From Candidatus Parvarchaeota archaeon UBA446 (GTDB taxonomy: Archaea > Nanobdellota > Nanobdellia > Parvarchaeales > Parvarchaeaceae): a stretch of 36,158 nucleotides of DNA. Within the stretch, counting starts at the first letter, position 1, and each line of letters begins with the position of its first letter. The stretch covers positions 20,998 through 57,155 of the forward strand of contig DARG01000033.1 of the NCBI GenBank assembly GCA_002503215.1, in the 5' to 3' direction. The notes below the pieces were generated by a model. That model had not been told where the DNA came from, did no database searches, and saw nothing but the letters and a program-made list of their open reading frames with translations. Of the stretch, positions 23,305-32,039 are shown one piece after another. Made by a program: the position numbers and the translations under genes.

Positions 23305-23865
23305 ATGGATGAAGAAAAATGCGTTTTTTGCATGATAATAAATGGAAATATACCCGCAAAAAAGGTATATGAGGACCAATTGGTGCTTGGTATATTAGAT
23401 ATAAACCCTGCTTCAAAGGGGCATGTCATAATGATACCAAAAAAACACTATGGAAATATTTATGAGGTCCCTATGAATGAATTTTTACAGCTGTGTAACT
23501 TAACCAGAGCCATAGGATATGCAATAATGCTTGCGCTTGCGCCTAATAATGTTGAAATGTTGTACACAAAAGAGCTTACAAAAGGTAACATAACACCTCA
23601 TGCTCTAATACATTTGATACCTAGATACGATGACGACACCGTAAATCATGTATGGCAACCACAAAAACTTATTGAAAGTGATTTTACAGCGATAGAAAAC
23701 GCGATAAAGGATGCTATAGAAGGGGTGAAGAACGCTGACGCAGAGAGTACCACTGAAAAACCTATTGAAAAACCAGTTAATGAGACAAAAAAGCCGGAAG
23801 CACCTGGTAAAATTGACGAAGATAAACCTATTGTAAATATAAACAGAAAGGTAGTCGTATTCTAA
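23305..23865 (+). CDS. HIT-family protein with altered histidine triad and acidic-proline tail
   Basis: The first 115 residues are a HIT fold like Hint nucleotide hydrolases: CVFCMI (C6, C9, zinc type), GHVIMIPKKHY (39-49) with the usual His pair, and the closing motif PHALIHLIPRY (98-108). In active HIT enzymes this motif is HxHxH, the middle His being the nucleophile. Here it reads H99-A-L101-I-H103, with Leu in the middle. The protein is therefore probably unable to form the usual nucleotidyl intermediate, though it may still bind nucleotides. From about 140 to 178 there is a Glu/Pro/Lys-rich, likely disordered tail with repeated EKP, ending in a hydrophobic NRKVVVF. The gene ends overlapping scpB by 4 bases, convergent. 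Confidence 0.85.
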   Translation: MDEEKCVFCMIINGNIPAKKVYEDQLVLGILDINPASKGHVIMIPKKHYGNIYEVPMNEFLQLCNLTRAIGYAIMLALAPNNVEMLYTKELTKGNITPHALIHLIPRYDDDTVNHVWQPQKLIESDFTAIENAIKDAIEGVKNADAESTTEKPIEKPVNETKKPEAPGKIDEDKPIVNINRKVVVF

Positions 23866-24392
23866 TTGCCTTTGTATTCTATAGTATTATCTTCCTTTGT
23901 AACTTCTTCTTTTATAGTATCTTTTATGTCCTTGAATTCCTGCTTGTCAACATCGAAGTAATCATAGAATAAAGGAGTGACCTTTACTACTTTTGCACCG
24001 TTCTCTTTTGAAGTAGAGACTAGTCCTCTAGACTGCAATTCTTTTATGTGTTGATAGGATATACTACCCCTTCGTTTTACAAGTTCGGCTTGAGAGATCT
24101 TACCGTTTAAAACTATAAGACTCAGAGTCATGAGTATACCCTTACTCATATCTGTTTTTAAGGTGTCGTTAACTAAAAATAAGAGATCGCTTCTAAGTCT
24201 CATGCGATATAGATTACCTTCTGTAAGAATATAAAAAGCGGCCTTCCTTTCCTCATATGATTTGTTAAGTGATGCAACTGCTTTTTTCACTATAAGTGGA
24301 TCAACTTTTGTTCTTTTGGAAAGTTCTTCCAAAGTTATGCCGTCTCCAAATGAAAAAATAAGCGCCTCAATGTACTCAGTTATCTTTGTCAT
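23862..24392 (-). CDS. scpB: Segregation and condensation protein ScpB
   Basis: The 176-residue protein has the paired winged helices of ScpB. EYIEALIFSFGDGITLEEL (6-24) matches the conserved 'ieAlLF.sg.pvs..eL' beginning, and the second half has ISYQHIKELQSRGLV, the 'h..ikeL..rGLI' helix. ScpB dimers bind the ScpA kleisin and help SMC fold chromosomes. The acidic tail (about 150-176) looks flexible. It lies 35 bases after scpA, with a TATA-like stretch near 24408-24418, so it may have a promoter of its own as well. Confidence 0.9.
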   Translation of the reverse strand: MTKITEYIEALIFSFGDGITLEELSKRTKVDPLIVKKAVASLNKSYEERKAAFYILTEGNLYRMRLRSDLLFLVNDTLKTDMSKGILMTLSLIVLNGKISQAELVKRRGSISYQHIKELQSRGLVSTSKENGAKVVKVTPLFYDYFDVDKQEFKDIKDTIKEEVTKEDNTIEYKGN

Positions 24393-24427
24393 ATTATAAT
24401 TAAAACCGGCAGTAATAAAACATTAAC

Positions 24428-25090
24428 TTATTTGACTTTGCTCTTTATGTATATATCCATAAAAGGCTCGTTCTGTGCTAAATCTATTTTGTCCATGTTT
24501 GAAATGTAAAGCAATGGTAGCAATGTATAGATTATTTCTTTCCTATCATTTTTCTTTTCGAGGAGTTCAGAAAATAATACTGTTTCTTTCATTCTAAAAA
24601 GTTTTCCAAGTTTTTCCAATAGAAGCCTTATCTGATCCTCTATTTTTATCTCTTTCAACTTTAGATTGAAACTTATCTTACCTTTATTATTATAGCGCAT
24701 GGCTTCCCTTATAGTGTTTATTAGTTCCGTTAAGGTTATCTTTCTGCTCCTGAAAAGCGGCATCTTAGAAGTAATGTTTATATCAAAAGGTACTGCTTTT
24801 ATATATCTTTGCTGATTTTCATGACCCTTCTTCTTATTGAATTCTAGCATCTCTGCTATGACTTTGTCCGATTTCATTTTTAGGAGTATAGCTGCAGTAT
24901 AAACAAATTTACCTCCAAATCTAAAATCCACTTGATTTATCTTTGAGATTAAAACCGCAAATCTGTCGGCTATCTTCACAAGATCTATATCCATCGGATC
25001 CATTTCTTCTTCTCTTATAATAGTTGTTATAAGATGTTCCCAACCAAGCTCGTCATTCAGGATAAGCTTGTATATATCTTCATGATCCAT
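24428..25090 (-). CDS. scpA: Segregation and condensation protein ScpA (kleisin)
   Basis: ScpA is the kleisin that bridges the SMC heads. The 220-residue archaeal-length protein has the N-terminal DPMDIDLVKIADRFAVLI (31-48), which equals the conserved 'dp.didl..I...y...i' segment, then FVYTAAILLKMKSD (62-75; 'fl..AA.Ll.iKS'). The C-terminal winged helix includes KETVLFSELLEKKNDRKEI and FLPLL-type YTLLPLLYIS, which touches the SMC cap. It begins one base after cdc48, without its own promoter space, so it is expressed with cdc48. Confidence 0.93.
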   Translation of the reverse strand: MDHEDIYKLILNDELGWEHLITTIIREEEMDPMDIDLVKIADRFAVLISKINQVDFRFGGKFVYTAAILLKMKSDKVIAEMLEFNKKKGHENQQRYIKAVPFDINITSKMPLFRSRKITLTELINTIREAMRYNNKGKISFNLKLKEIKIEDQIRLLLEKLGKLFRMKETVLFSELLEKKNDRKEIIYTLLPLLYISNMDKIDLAQNEPFMDIYIKSKVK

Positions 25091-25091
25091 T

Positions 25092-27386
25092 TCAGCCGAA
25101 GTAGTTTAGCTCCTTCACCTTTTCCTTTTTAGTGTAAAGCTTCTTGGCCATATCCTCATACTTTTTTATTTCATCTTGACTTAGACTTGGTCTTACAAGC
25201 TCCAATGCCTTTTCAAAATCGTCTTTAGTGACCTTAGTTGCCGATATATCGTTCCTAAGCGCGTTCATACCTGCTTCTTTAGTAAGTCTTTCTATATCCG
25301 AGCCAACATATCCTTCAGTCTTCTTTACAAGGAAATTAATCAATTCTTCTTTATCTCCTTCGATTGGCATTTTATCTATGTAAACCTTCAGTATTTCTTT
25401 CCTCCCCGCTTCATCTGGAGGCGGAACAAATACTATATTGTCAAATCTACCAGTTCTAAGAATAGCCGAGTCAACTTTATCTATCCTGTTAGTTGCGCCT
25501 ATAACTATCACATTCTTAAGCGGCTCGATTCCATCCAGTTCCGTAAGAAGCTGATTAACCACTTGTTCGGCAGAGTTATTTCCCTCATAATTTGAACGAG
25601 AAGAAGCTATACTGTCAAGTTCATCTATAAAGATTATTGAAGGAGAGACCTGTCTAGCTTTGTCGAATATCTCCCTAACTCTCTTCTCACTTTCACCTAC
25701 ATATTTATTGTAAATCTCAGGACCTTTTATTGCAATGAAATTCGATTCTGTTTCATGAGCAACTGCTTTTGCAAGTAGGGTCTTACCCGTTCCTGGTGGG
25801 CCGAATAAAAGTATCCCTTTTGGAGGTGTTATACCTATCTTTCTAAATGAATCCGGATGTTTGATTGGCCAGTCTATTGCTTCCTTAAGGTGATCTTTTA
25901 CTTCTCCAAGTCCACCTACATCATTCCACCCTACACTCGGTCTTTCTACAAGAACTTCACGCATCGCACTTGGCCTTACAAACCTTAAAGCTTCTCTAAA
26001 ATCATCCATGGTTACTGTTAATTTTTCAAGAACCGCTTTTGGTATGTTGTTACCTTCTTTTATGTTTAACTCGTTTATGTTTCTTCTAATAACATTCATT
26101 GCAGCTTCTTTTATAAGAGATTCTATGTCTGCTCCTACAAAACCGTGTGTTATCTTTGATATGTAAGGTAAGTCTACCGACTTATCCATAGGCATATTCC
26201 TTGTATGTATATTCAATATTTCTTGTCTTCCTTTTTCGTTAGGCACCCCGAACATTATCTCTCTATCAAATCTTCCCGGCCTTCTTAATGCAGGATCTAT
26301 AGCATTTGGTCTATTCGTTGCAGCTATAACTATTACTTTTCCACGGCTTTTCAAACCATCCATAAGAGTAAGCAGCTGCGAAACGACTCTATGCTCTACT
26401 TCACCTATGCTTTCCTCTCTCTTTGTAGCTATAGCATCTATTTCATCTATGAATATTATTGAAGGTGCATTCTTTTCCGCATCGTCGAATATTTCTCTAA
26501 GTTTCTTCTCGGCATCTCCTACCCATTTACTCATTACTTCTGGCCCGTTAATTGTTATGAAATGGGCATCGCTCTCATCCGCTACTGCTCTTGCAAGTAA
26601 AGTCTTACCAGCACCAGGAGGTCCATAAAGAAGCACTCCTCTTGGAGGAGTGACACCTAACCGCATAAATATTTCTGGATGCTTTAATGGAATCTCGACC
26701 ATCTCTCTTATCTTTGATACTTCGTCTTTTAGGCCACCTACATCTTCATAACTTACATGCTTAGTAGAGGTTGCTTCTTCTGATAACTTAGCCTGTTCTT
26801 TTGATACAGTAATATCTGTATTTTCTGTTATAACCACAAATCCTTTTGGAGAAGCCGACGTAACCAGAAAACGAAACTCCGAAAAACCGAATTGAAACGA
26901 AGGGAATATTGAGCTATCAAAGAAATTTCTCATTATATCATCTCCTAGAAATGACGAAAATGAAGTTCTTCCTCCGCCACTGCCTAACGTAACTATGTCT
27001 CCTTTTGTAACTGCCCTATCAAGAAGCATCTTTCCAATTAATTCCTCAGCTCCCGCTAATTGAACCGAAGACAAAGGCGAAAGATTTACCGAATCTGCTT
27101 CATAAACCTCTGCCTTTCTTACTATAACATTTTCACCTATAGCGGCTTTTGCATTTTTTCTTGTAGTACCATCCATTCTAATTATATTAAGTCCGAGATC
27201 ACCAGGGTGTGCTCTGTCCACTTTAGCTACGGTCTTTCTATTTCCCTCAACTTCAACGAACTCTCCTGGCCTTACACCTATTTGTTTCATCCAAGCAGTA
27301 CCTATTCTTACGGAATTTTGTCCTATATCATCCTGCTGTGCTTCTGCAACTTTAAGACTTATTTCTATCCTGTTATCATCTTCCAT
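25092..27386 (-). CDS. cdc48: Cdc48/VAT AAA+ ATPase (p97 homologue)
   Basis: The 764-residue protein has the N domain (about 1-190: the double-psi barrel beginning [14 protein letters not shown]), then the D1 module with Walker A GPPGAGKT (about 254-261), [11 protein letters not shown] and the arginine finger stretch [10 protein letters not shown], then D2 with Walker A GPPGTGKT (about 527), [11 protein letters not shown] and [10 protein letters not shown]. It is a hexameric unfoldase that feeds the archaeal 20S proteasome or separates complexes. The short tail KELNYFG lacks a strict HbYX end. A GGAGGT SD site precedes it and overlaps the end of the gene before it. Both catalytic modules look intact. 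Confidence 0.97.
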   Translation of the reverse strand: MEDDNRIEISLKVAEAQQDDIGQNSVRIGTAWMKQIGVRPGEFVEVEGNRKTVAKVDRAHPGDLGLNIIRMDGTTRKNAKAAIGENVIVRKAEVYEADSVNLSPLSSVQLAGAEELIGKMLLDRAVTKGDIVTLGSGGGRTSFSSFLGDDIMRNFFDSSIFPSFQFGFSEFRFLVTSASPKGFVVITENTDITVSKEQAKLSEEATSTKHVSYEDVGGLKDEVSKIREMVEIPLKHPEIFMRLGVTPPRGVLLYGPPGAGKTLLARAVADESDAHFITINGPEVMSKWVGDAEKKLREIFDDAEKNAPSIIFIDEIDAIATKREESIGEVEHRVVSQLLTLMDGLKSRGKVIVIAATNRPNAIDPALRRPGRFDREIMFGVPNEKGRQEILNIHTRNMPMDKSVDLPYISKITHGFVGADIESLIKEAAMNVIRRNINELNIKEGNNIPKAVLEKLTVTMDDFREALRFVRPSAMREVLVERPSVGWNDVGGLGEVKDHLKEAIDWPIKHPDSFRKIGITPPKGILLFGPPGTGKTLLAKAVAHETESNFIAIKGPEIYNKYVGESEKRVREIFDKARQVSPSIIFIDELDSIASSRSNYEGNNSAEQVVNQLLTELDGIEPLKNVIVIGATNRIDKVDSAILRTGRFDNIVFVPPPDEAGRKEILKVYIDKMPIEGDKEELINFLVKKTEGYVGSDIERLTKEAGMNALRNDISATKVTKDDFEKALELVRPSLSQDEIKKYEDMAKKLYTKKEKVKELNYFG

Positions 27387-27390
27387 TTTC

Positions 27391-27894
27391 CTAACCTCCT
27401 AAAACGAATACTCTTTTTTTCATGTATTCTACGTTCCATTTCTTTATGAAATTCTCTGCTTCTTTCTCTTTAGAAGAAGGTACGAATATTGCACTTTTCG
27501 TAAGTCTGCCTCCCCCAAGAGTCTGCAAGAGACCTTCTCTGCCTCTTCTTCCAAGAAGGGCATAATTAAATAGCATTTTCCTACTCTGTTGAAGCTTTGT
27601 AAGATCATAAAATATCTCTGTTACCTGATCAAATCCCAATCTGTTAAGAAATGGTTCATTATCAAATATACTGACTGCATCGATAAGATTCGAAAGCATT
27701 TTTTTCTGGATTAAGTCCATCATATCCAAGAATTCGGCGTCTTTTCCGAAGAACCTTTCTACCTTGCCTTCATTCTGTTCAGTATCATCCTTTAAGATAA
27801 CATATAATTTGTTATCCTTTTCTATAGCATCGAAAAGGCAGTCAATTACTTCATCAGGTATTCCATTAATTTCCATATGTTTATGATAAACCAT
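27391..27894 (-). CDS. Protein of unknown function at the head of the cdc48-scpA operon
   Basis: I do not recognise this 167-residue protein. It is mainly alpha-helical with an acidic first half. Notable segments are FYDLTKLQQSRKMLFNYALL (about 95-114), a basic glycine-rich stretch LGRRGREGLLQTLGGGRLTK (about 114-133) and a final beta-type SAIFVPSS plus WNVEYMKKRVFV. The basic Gly-rich part could bind nucleic acid, but no family is evident. The C-terminal Gly-Gly is explained by the GGAGGT ribosome-binding site of cdc48. An in-frame ATG at 27876 is a possible shorter start. The gap to cdc48 is 4 bases, so it is co-transcribed with cdc48 and scpA. Confidence 0.6.
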   Translation of the reverse strand: MVYHKHMEINGIPDEVIDCLFDAIEKDNKLYVILKDDTEQNEGKVERFFGKDAEFLDMMDLIQKKMLSNLIDAVSIFDNEPFLNRLGFDQVTEIFYDLTKLQQSRKMLFNYALLGRRGREGLLQTLGGGRLTKSAIFVPSSKEKEAENFIKKWNVEYMKKRVFVLGG

Positions 27895-27952
27895 ATGAAA
27901 GAACTAATATAAATACCTTTCTTTTTTAAAGACTATTTAAACCTTTCTATAT

Positions 27953-27969
27953 AATAATTTTGAATTATT
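27953..27969. promoter_or_regulatory. Palindrome in the cdc48-atp divergent promoter region
   Basis: AATAATT-TTG-AATTATT is a 7-base perfect inverted repeat with a 3-base centre, located between the divergent cdc48 and ATP-synthase operons. It may be an operator. The AT-richness makes chance plausible. Confidence 0.25.
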
Positions 27970-27988
27970 CAAACTACAATTTTTTGTT

Positions 27989-28000
27989 ATTTATATAAAA
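27989..28000 (+). promoter_or_regulatory. TATA-like element upstream of the ATP synthase operon
   Basis: ATTTATATAAAA would start transcription near 28020, leaving a leader of about 100 bases before subunit K. A second TATA-like stretch at 28044-28060 would shorten the leader to about 40 bases. I cannot choose between them. Confidence 0.4.
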
Positions 28001-28123
28001 ATAAATTGATATGTCTTTAATATACAAAATAAAAATAAAGAGAATTTATAATCATATAAAACAAACGCAAGCCAATAATAACGCTATAGCAAAGCTTAAA
28101 AAGACAAAAAAATTAAAGATGCT

Positions 28124-28357
28124 ATGGTAATTACAACTGATGCCGGTGCATTATATGCAATAGCAGCTGCAATAGCAATAGCTGGCGGATTAATCGGTAC
28201 AGGTATGGCACAGCAAGGTATAGGTGCCGCGGGTATGGGAATAATCGCCGAGAAACCTGAAAAATTTGGACAGGTTCTTTTCTTCTTTGTAATCCCTGAA
28301 ACACTTTGGATAATAGGTTTTGTTTTGGGATTGATATTACTATTACAGATACTTTGA
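28124..28357 (+). CDS. atpK: A-type ATP synthase subunit K (c-ring proteolipid)
   Basis: The 77-residue protein is one helical hairpin: helix 1 with ALYAIAAAIAIAGGLIGTGM, polar loop AEKPEKF (42-48), and helix 2 VLFFFVIPETLWIIGFVLGL, which holds the ion-carrying Glu (E59) in the PET motif. It forms the rotor ring in the membrane. Each subunit has one hairpin and one carboxylate, as in the standard c-ring. It is the first gene of the operon here. Whether H+ or Na+ is used is not decided by the sequence alone. Confidence 0.93.
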   Translation: MVITTDAGALYAIAAAIAIAGGLIGTGMAQQGIGAAGMGIIAEKPEKFGQVLFFFVIPETLWIIGFVLGLILLLQIL

Positions 28358-28370
28358 GGCATATTAACAT

Positions 28371-28931
28371 ATGGGTCTTGAAAAAATAGCAGAACACATA
28401 GAGAAAGAAACAGATACAAAGGTTAAAAGAATAGTACTGGAAGCACAAGTAAAAGCTAACTCCGAAATTAATGCTGCTGCAAAAAAAGCAGATGAAATAG
28501 TTAAAGAAGCTGCAGAAAGATTAAACGTGTTATCTGAAGAAAAAAGAAACATTGAAAGAGCAAAAACAAACGTTGAAAGAATGAATATACTTAAAACGGC
28601 TATTAGCGATGCCTTTAAAGAAAGCATTAATAATCTTTATAAAGCTGAAGATAAATTCAGCAAAACAAAAGAATATGATAAACTACTTTCTGTACTTATA
28701 GAAGAAGCAAAAAAATCTATAGGAAATGATGCAAACATATATCTTAATAAAGATGACATTAAAAAATTAGAAAGGAAAGAGAAAAATTTAAAAGTATACG
28801 ATAAAAATATATTTGGAATTTACGCAGAATCAAAGGATGGCAAAATTTCTATGGATATGTCTATAAATAAGATAATACAAAGTATGGAAGAAAAAATCGC
28901 ACGGAAAGTTATAGATAGACTGGGTAAATAA
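28371..28931 (+). CDS. atpE: A-type ATP synthase subunit E (peripheral stalk)
   Basis: The 186-residue protein has a long charged N-terminal helix (about 1-95), rich in Ala, Lys and Glu (for example AQVKANSEINAAAKKADEI), followed by a small alpha/beta domain, as in archaeal subunit E. The final IEEAKKSIG...KVIDRLGK part matches the E-head. With subunit H it makes the stalk that holds A3B3 still. It is 13 bases after atpK and one base before atpC. Confidence 0.9.
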   Translation: MGLEKIAEHIEKETDTKVKRIVLEAQVKANSEINAAAKKADEIVKEAAERLNVLSEEKRNIERAKTNVERMNILKTAISDAFKESINNLYKAEDKFSKTKEYDKLLSVLIEEAKKSIGNDANIYLNKDDIKKLERKEKNLKVYDKNIFGIYAESKDGKISMDMSINKIIQSMEEKIARKVIDRLGK

Positions 28932-28932
28932 T

Positions 28933-29973
28933 ATGGATTCGACATATGCTGGTGCGTACGGCCATGTAAAGGCATTGTACCTTGATCTGCTTAAAAGAGA
29001 TGAAATCGATAGAATAAAAGAAAGTAAAAAAGATGAGTTTATATCAACATTGTCTTCTACCAGTTATAAAAATGAAATAGATCTTTTTTACAATGAATTC
29101 AAAGAACCTGATATAGTTGATATCGCAGTAAACACTCACTTTATAAAAAACTGTGATAATGTAATTAAACTATTACCTACAGTTGGAAAATCAATAATAA
29201 GAGGTTATCTTTCAAAGATTGATATACAGAATATAAAACTTATATTGGCCGCTAAGCTTGTAGGGAAAGATTTGGATTTTACTGAGAACATGCTGATTGT
29301 AAATAGGGGATTTCCTGTAGGATTCTCAAGTTCATTGATAAACAAAGAAGCTTATGCAAATATAATATCTCAGAAAGATATTGTTGAAGTTATAAATTAC
29401 CTTACCAGATATCCTTATGGTAAAGTACTGCTACCTTTTTCCGTATCAGCAGAATTAAGTAAAGATGTATCTGGTATGTCTATGTCCCTGGATATAGAAT
29501 ACTATGAAGACCTATTGAAAAGCTTCAAATTTTACAGCGGAAATGAAGGACCCGTCCTTAGATTTTTTCAAGAATTGATAGATTTAAGGAATATCATGAC
29601 AGTAATAAAAGAAATTGAACTTAAAAAACCATCTGCTTCTTTGCTTATAAAAGGAGGCTCTTTATCCATAGATAGATTATCCGAAATGACGAAGATGAAT
29701 ATTACTGATTTTATAAAAAACCTACCTTATGATTTAGAGGAAGCCTACCAGATATACAAAGAAGATGGACTTATAGCGAACTTTGAAGTTGAATTAAAAA
29801 GGCAAATCCATGATAAATATCTACCAATATTCAGAGCCAATTCTCTTTCTATTGCATCCGCTTTATCTTTTATAATAAGTTCAGAAATAGAGAGAGATAT
29901 AATAAGGTTAAATTGGTTTAAGAAATACTATGGATTGGAAAAGAAAGTACTTGATATAGGATATGGAATTTAA
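28933..29973 (+). CDS. atpC: A-type ATP synthase subunit C (rotor socket)
   Basis: The 346-residue protein of the V-type d / archaeal C family couples the central stalk to the c-ring. Family traits seen: the start STYAGAYGHVKALYLDLL (a 'Ya.aR.ralk..LL' beginning), the repeated helical three-unit layout, FFQELIDLRNIMTVIKEIEL, where conserved 'D..Ni....r' pairs lie, and a closing stretch IERDIIRLNWFKKYYGLEKK that resembles 'e...i..i.....y.l'. Divergence from well-studied C subunits is fairly high, but operon position settles the assignment. Its end overlaps atpF by 11 bases. Confidence 0.88.
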   Translation: MDSTYAGAYGHVKALYLDLLKRDEIDRIKESKKDEFISTLSSTSYKNEIDLFYNEFKEPDIVDIAVNTHFIKNCDNVIKLLPTVGKSIIRGYLSKIDIQNIKLILAAKLVGKDLDFTENMLIVNRGFPVGFSSSLINKEAYANIISQKDIVEVINYLTRYPYGKVLLPFSVSAELSKDVSGMSMSLDIEYYEDLLKSFKFYSGNEGPVLRFFQELIDLRNIMTVIKEIELKKPSASLLIKGGSLSIDRLSEMTKMNITDFIKNLPYDLEEAYQIYKEDGLIANFEVELKRQIHDKYLPIFRANSLSIASALSFIISSEIERDIIRLNWFKKYYGLEKKVLDIGYGI

Positions 29974-30286
29974 AAAAATAGTTTTTGTAGGAAACAGGGA
30001 AGATTCGCTCGGCCTGCAATTAGCAGGGATAGATAAAGTAATACCTGCCTCTGGAAACAAAGCACTAGAAGAAGTAATTAAATTAATAAAGGGCAAAGAA
30101 TACAACCTTATAATAGCAGAAGAAGACATAAAGGAATATGCAAATCAAAATGAGAGTAATATTATAAACACAAGTGTGGATCCTCTCGTTTTGCTTATAC
30201 CTTCAAAAGAGATGGAGGAAAACGGTGAGTCTCTTGAAAGTCTAGCAAAAAGAGTATTGGGGGTGGATATAACCAAATTAAAATAA
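29963..30286 (+). CDS. atpF: A-type ATP synthase subunit F
   Basis: The 107-residue Rossmann-like protein of the central stalk starts KIVFVGNREDSLGLQLAGID (4-23), like the 'i.vigd.d...gF.laGi' front of subunit F, then has YNLIIAEEDIKEYA and DPLVLLIPSKE, a close relative of the usual 'P.iv.ipd'. It overlaps atpC by 11 bases and ends one base before atpA. Confidence 0.93.
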   Translation: MEFKKIVFVGNREDSLGLQLAGIDKVIPASGNKALEEVIKLIKGKEYNLIIAEEDIKEYANQNESNIINTSVDPLVLLIPSKEMEENGESLESLAKRVLGVDITKLK

Positions 30287-30287
30287 A

Positions 30288-32039
30288 ATGGAAGGAAAAG
30301 TAATAGGAATTTCGGGTTCTGTAGTCACAGTCGCGGGTTTAAAAAATCCAAAGATGAACAATATAGTCTTTATAGGCGAAAAAAGTCTCGTAGGAGAAAT
30401 TGTAAAAATAGAAAAAGACAACGCGATAGTTCAGGTTTACGAAGATACTAGTGGATTAAGAGTGGGAGAAACCGCAATCGATAGCAATGAACCTTTATCT
30501 GTAGAATTGGGCCCAGGACTTATAGGTTCTATTTTTGATGGTATACAAAGACCACTGGATAAGATACTTGCTAAGGAAGGCACTTTTATAGGCAGCGGTG
30601 TAAAAGTAGATTCACTTGATAGAGAAAAAAAATGGCACTTTAAACCTAAAATGGAAGTAGGAAAAGAAGTTTCGGCTGGAGAAGAACTGGGAGAGGTAAA
30701 GGAAACATCACTTATAAAACACAGAATTCTTGTTCCAGTAAACAAACATGGAGTTATAAAAAGCATAGCGGAAGAAGGAGAATACACATTAAATGATACT
30801 ATAGCCGTTCTGGAAAATGAGAACAAAAAAGAAGAAATAAAACTTATGACAAAATGGCCTGTAAGAACTCCAAGACCTGTTAAAGAAAAACTTGCTCCAA
30901 ATATACCACTACTTACTGGCCAGAGGGTAATAGACACAATGTTCCCGATAGCTATGGGAGGAACCGCAGCCGTACCTGGGCCGTTTGGATCAGGAAAAAC
31001 AGTCATTCAGCATCAACTTGCAAAATGGTCGGATGCTGATGTTATAGTTTATGTTGGATGCGGAGAAAGAGGAAATGAAATGACTGAAATATTGTCAACT
31101 TTTCCGGAATTAAAGGATCCAAAGAGCGGAAAGCCGTTGATGGACAGAACTATACTTATAGCAAATACTTCTAACATGCCTGTAGCCGCAAGAGAAGCAA
31201 GCATATACACAGGAATAACACTTGCGGAGTATTATAGAGACATGGGGTACAGTGTAGCGGTTATGGCAGACAGTACATCTAGATGGGCCGAGGCGCTTAG
31301 AGAACTATCTGGTAGACTTGAAGAAATGCCAGGTGAAGAAGGTTATCCTGCTTATTTAGGTAGAAGGGTGGGTGAATTTTATGAAAGAGCTGGAAGAGCA
31401 AAACTTCTTAGCGGTAAAATAGGAGCTACTACTCTAGTTGGAGCGGTTTCGCCGCCTGGTGGAGACATATCCGAACCGGTATCTCAGAATACACTTAGAG
31501 TAACAAGAGTCTTTTGGGCACTTGATGCATCATTGGCAAACGCCAGACACTTTCCGTCTATAAACTGGCTTAACAGTTACTCTCTTTACAAGGATGAGCT
31601 TGATAGCTGGTACAAGAAAAACATAGCTGAGGACTGGCCAAAACTTAGAGACAAAGCACTTGCTACACTTCAAAAAGAGGCGGAGATAAATGAAATCGTG
31701 CAGCTTGTTGGTTATGATGCGCTTCCTGAAGCTGATAAGCTTATACTTGATATTGCAAGGATACTGCGTGAAGATTACCTACAACAGAATGCTTTCGATG
31801 ACATTGACACGTATGCATCGATGAGCAAACAGTACAAGATACTTAAGCTCATAAACCAAGTATTTGACTCTGAAGAAGAAGCACTTAAAAGAAATGTACT
31901 CATACAAAAAATACAAGAAATACCAATAAAACAAAAAATATCCAGACTTAGATATACAAATGAAGATGAAATTGATGATAAGATAAAGGAAATAGAACTA
32001 GACCTTGAACAAATAAAGGAACTTAACGGAGAAAAATAA
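30288..32039 (+). CDS. atpA: A-type ATP synthase catalytic subunit A
   Basis: This subunit hydrolyses or makes ATP. The P-loop is GPFGSGKTV (about 230), followed by [13 protein letters not shown] with the catalytic Glu, [19 protein letters not shown] and [20 protein letters not shown], all nearly invariant in A-subunits. The 'bulge' insertion region at about 110-200 is present. The length of 583 is the normal archaeal size, and no intein interrupts the P-loop, in contrast to some archaeal homologues. The last base overlaps the first of atpB. Confidence 0.97.
   Translation: MEGKVIGISGSVVTVAGLKNPKMNNIVFIGEKSLVGEIVKIEKDNAIVQVYEDTSGLRVGETAIDSNEPLSVELGPGLIGSIFDGIQRPLDKILAKEGTFIGSGVKVDSLDREKKWHFKPKMEVGKEVSAGEELGEVKETSLIKHRILVPVNKHGVIKSIAEEGEYTLNDTIAVLENENKKEEIKLMTKWPVRTPRPVKEKLAPNIPLLTGQRVIDTMFPIAMGGTAAVPGPFGSGKTVIQHQLAKWSDADVIVYVGCGERGNEMTEILSTFPELKDPKSGKPLMDRTILIANTSNMPVAAREASIYTGITLAEYYRDMGYSVAVMADSTSRWAEALRELSGRLEEMPGEEGYPAYLGRRVGEFYERAGRAKLLSGKIGATTLVGAVSPPGGDISEPVSQNTLRVTRVFWALDASLANARHFPSINWLNSYSLYKDELDSWYKKNIAEDWPKLRDKALATLQKEAEINEIVQLVGYDALPEADKLILDIARILREDYLQQNAFDDIDTYASMSKQYKILKLINQVFDSEEEALKRNVLIQKIQEIPIKQKISRLRYTNEDEIDDKIKEIELDLEQIKELNGEK

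Noticed and set aside
23233..23379. N-terminal 49 residues of the longer form of the small membrane protein
   Set aside because: This part overlaps the divergent HIT gene and its promoter, is rich in Tyr/Phe/Lys typical of non-coding sequence, and a good ATG with TATA-like sequence lies at 23232.
27391..27396. C-terminal Gly-Gly of the unknown protein before cdc48, suggestive of a ubiquitin-like modifier (SAMP)
   Set aside because: The two Gly codons GGA GGT are the Shine-Dalgarno site of cdc48, and the protein is too long and helical for a beta-grasp modifier.
28011..28130. 39-codon Lys-rich frame overlapping the start of atpK
   Set aside because: Its ATG lies upstream of the start expected from the nearest TATA box, and the composition is that of random AT-rich DNA.
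30437..31006. 189-codon minus-strand frame inside atpA
   Set aside because: It lies opposite the conserved catalytic subunit and has no promoter or recognisable domain.
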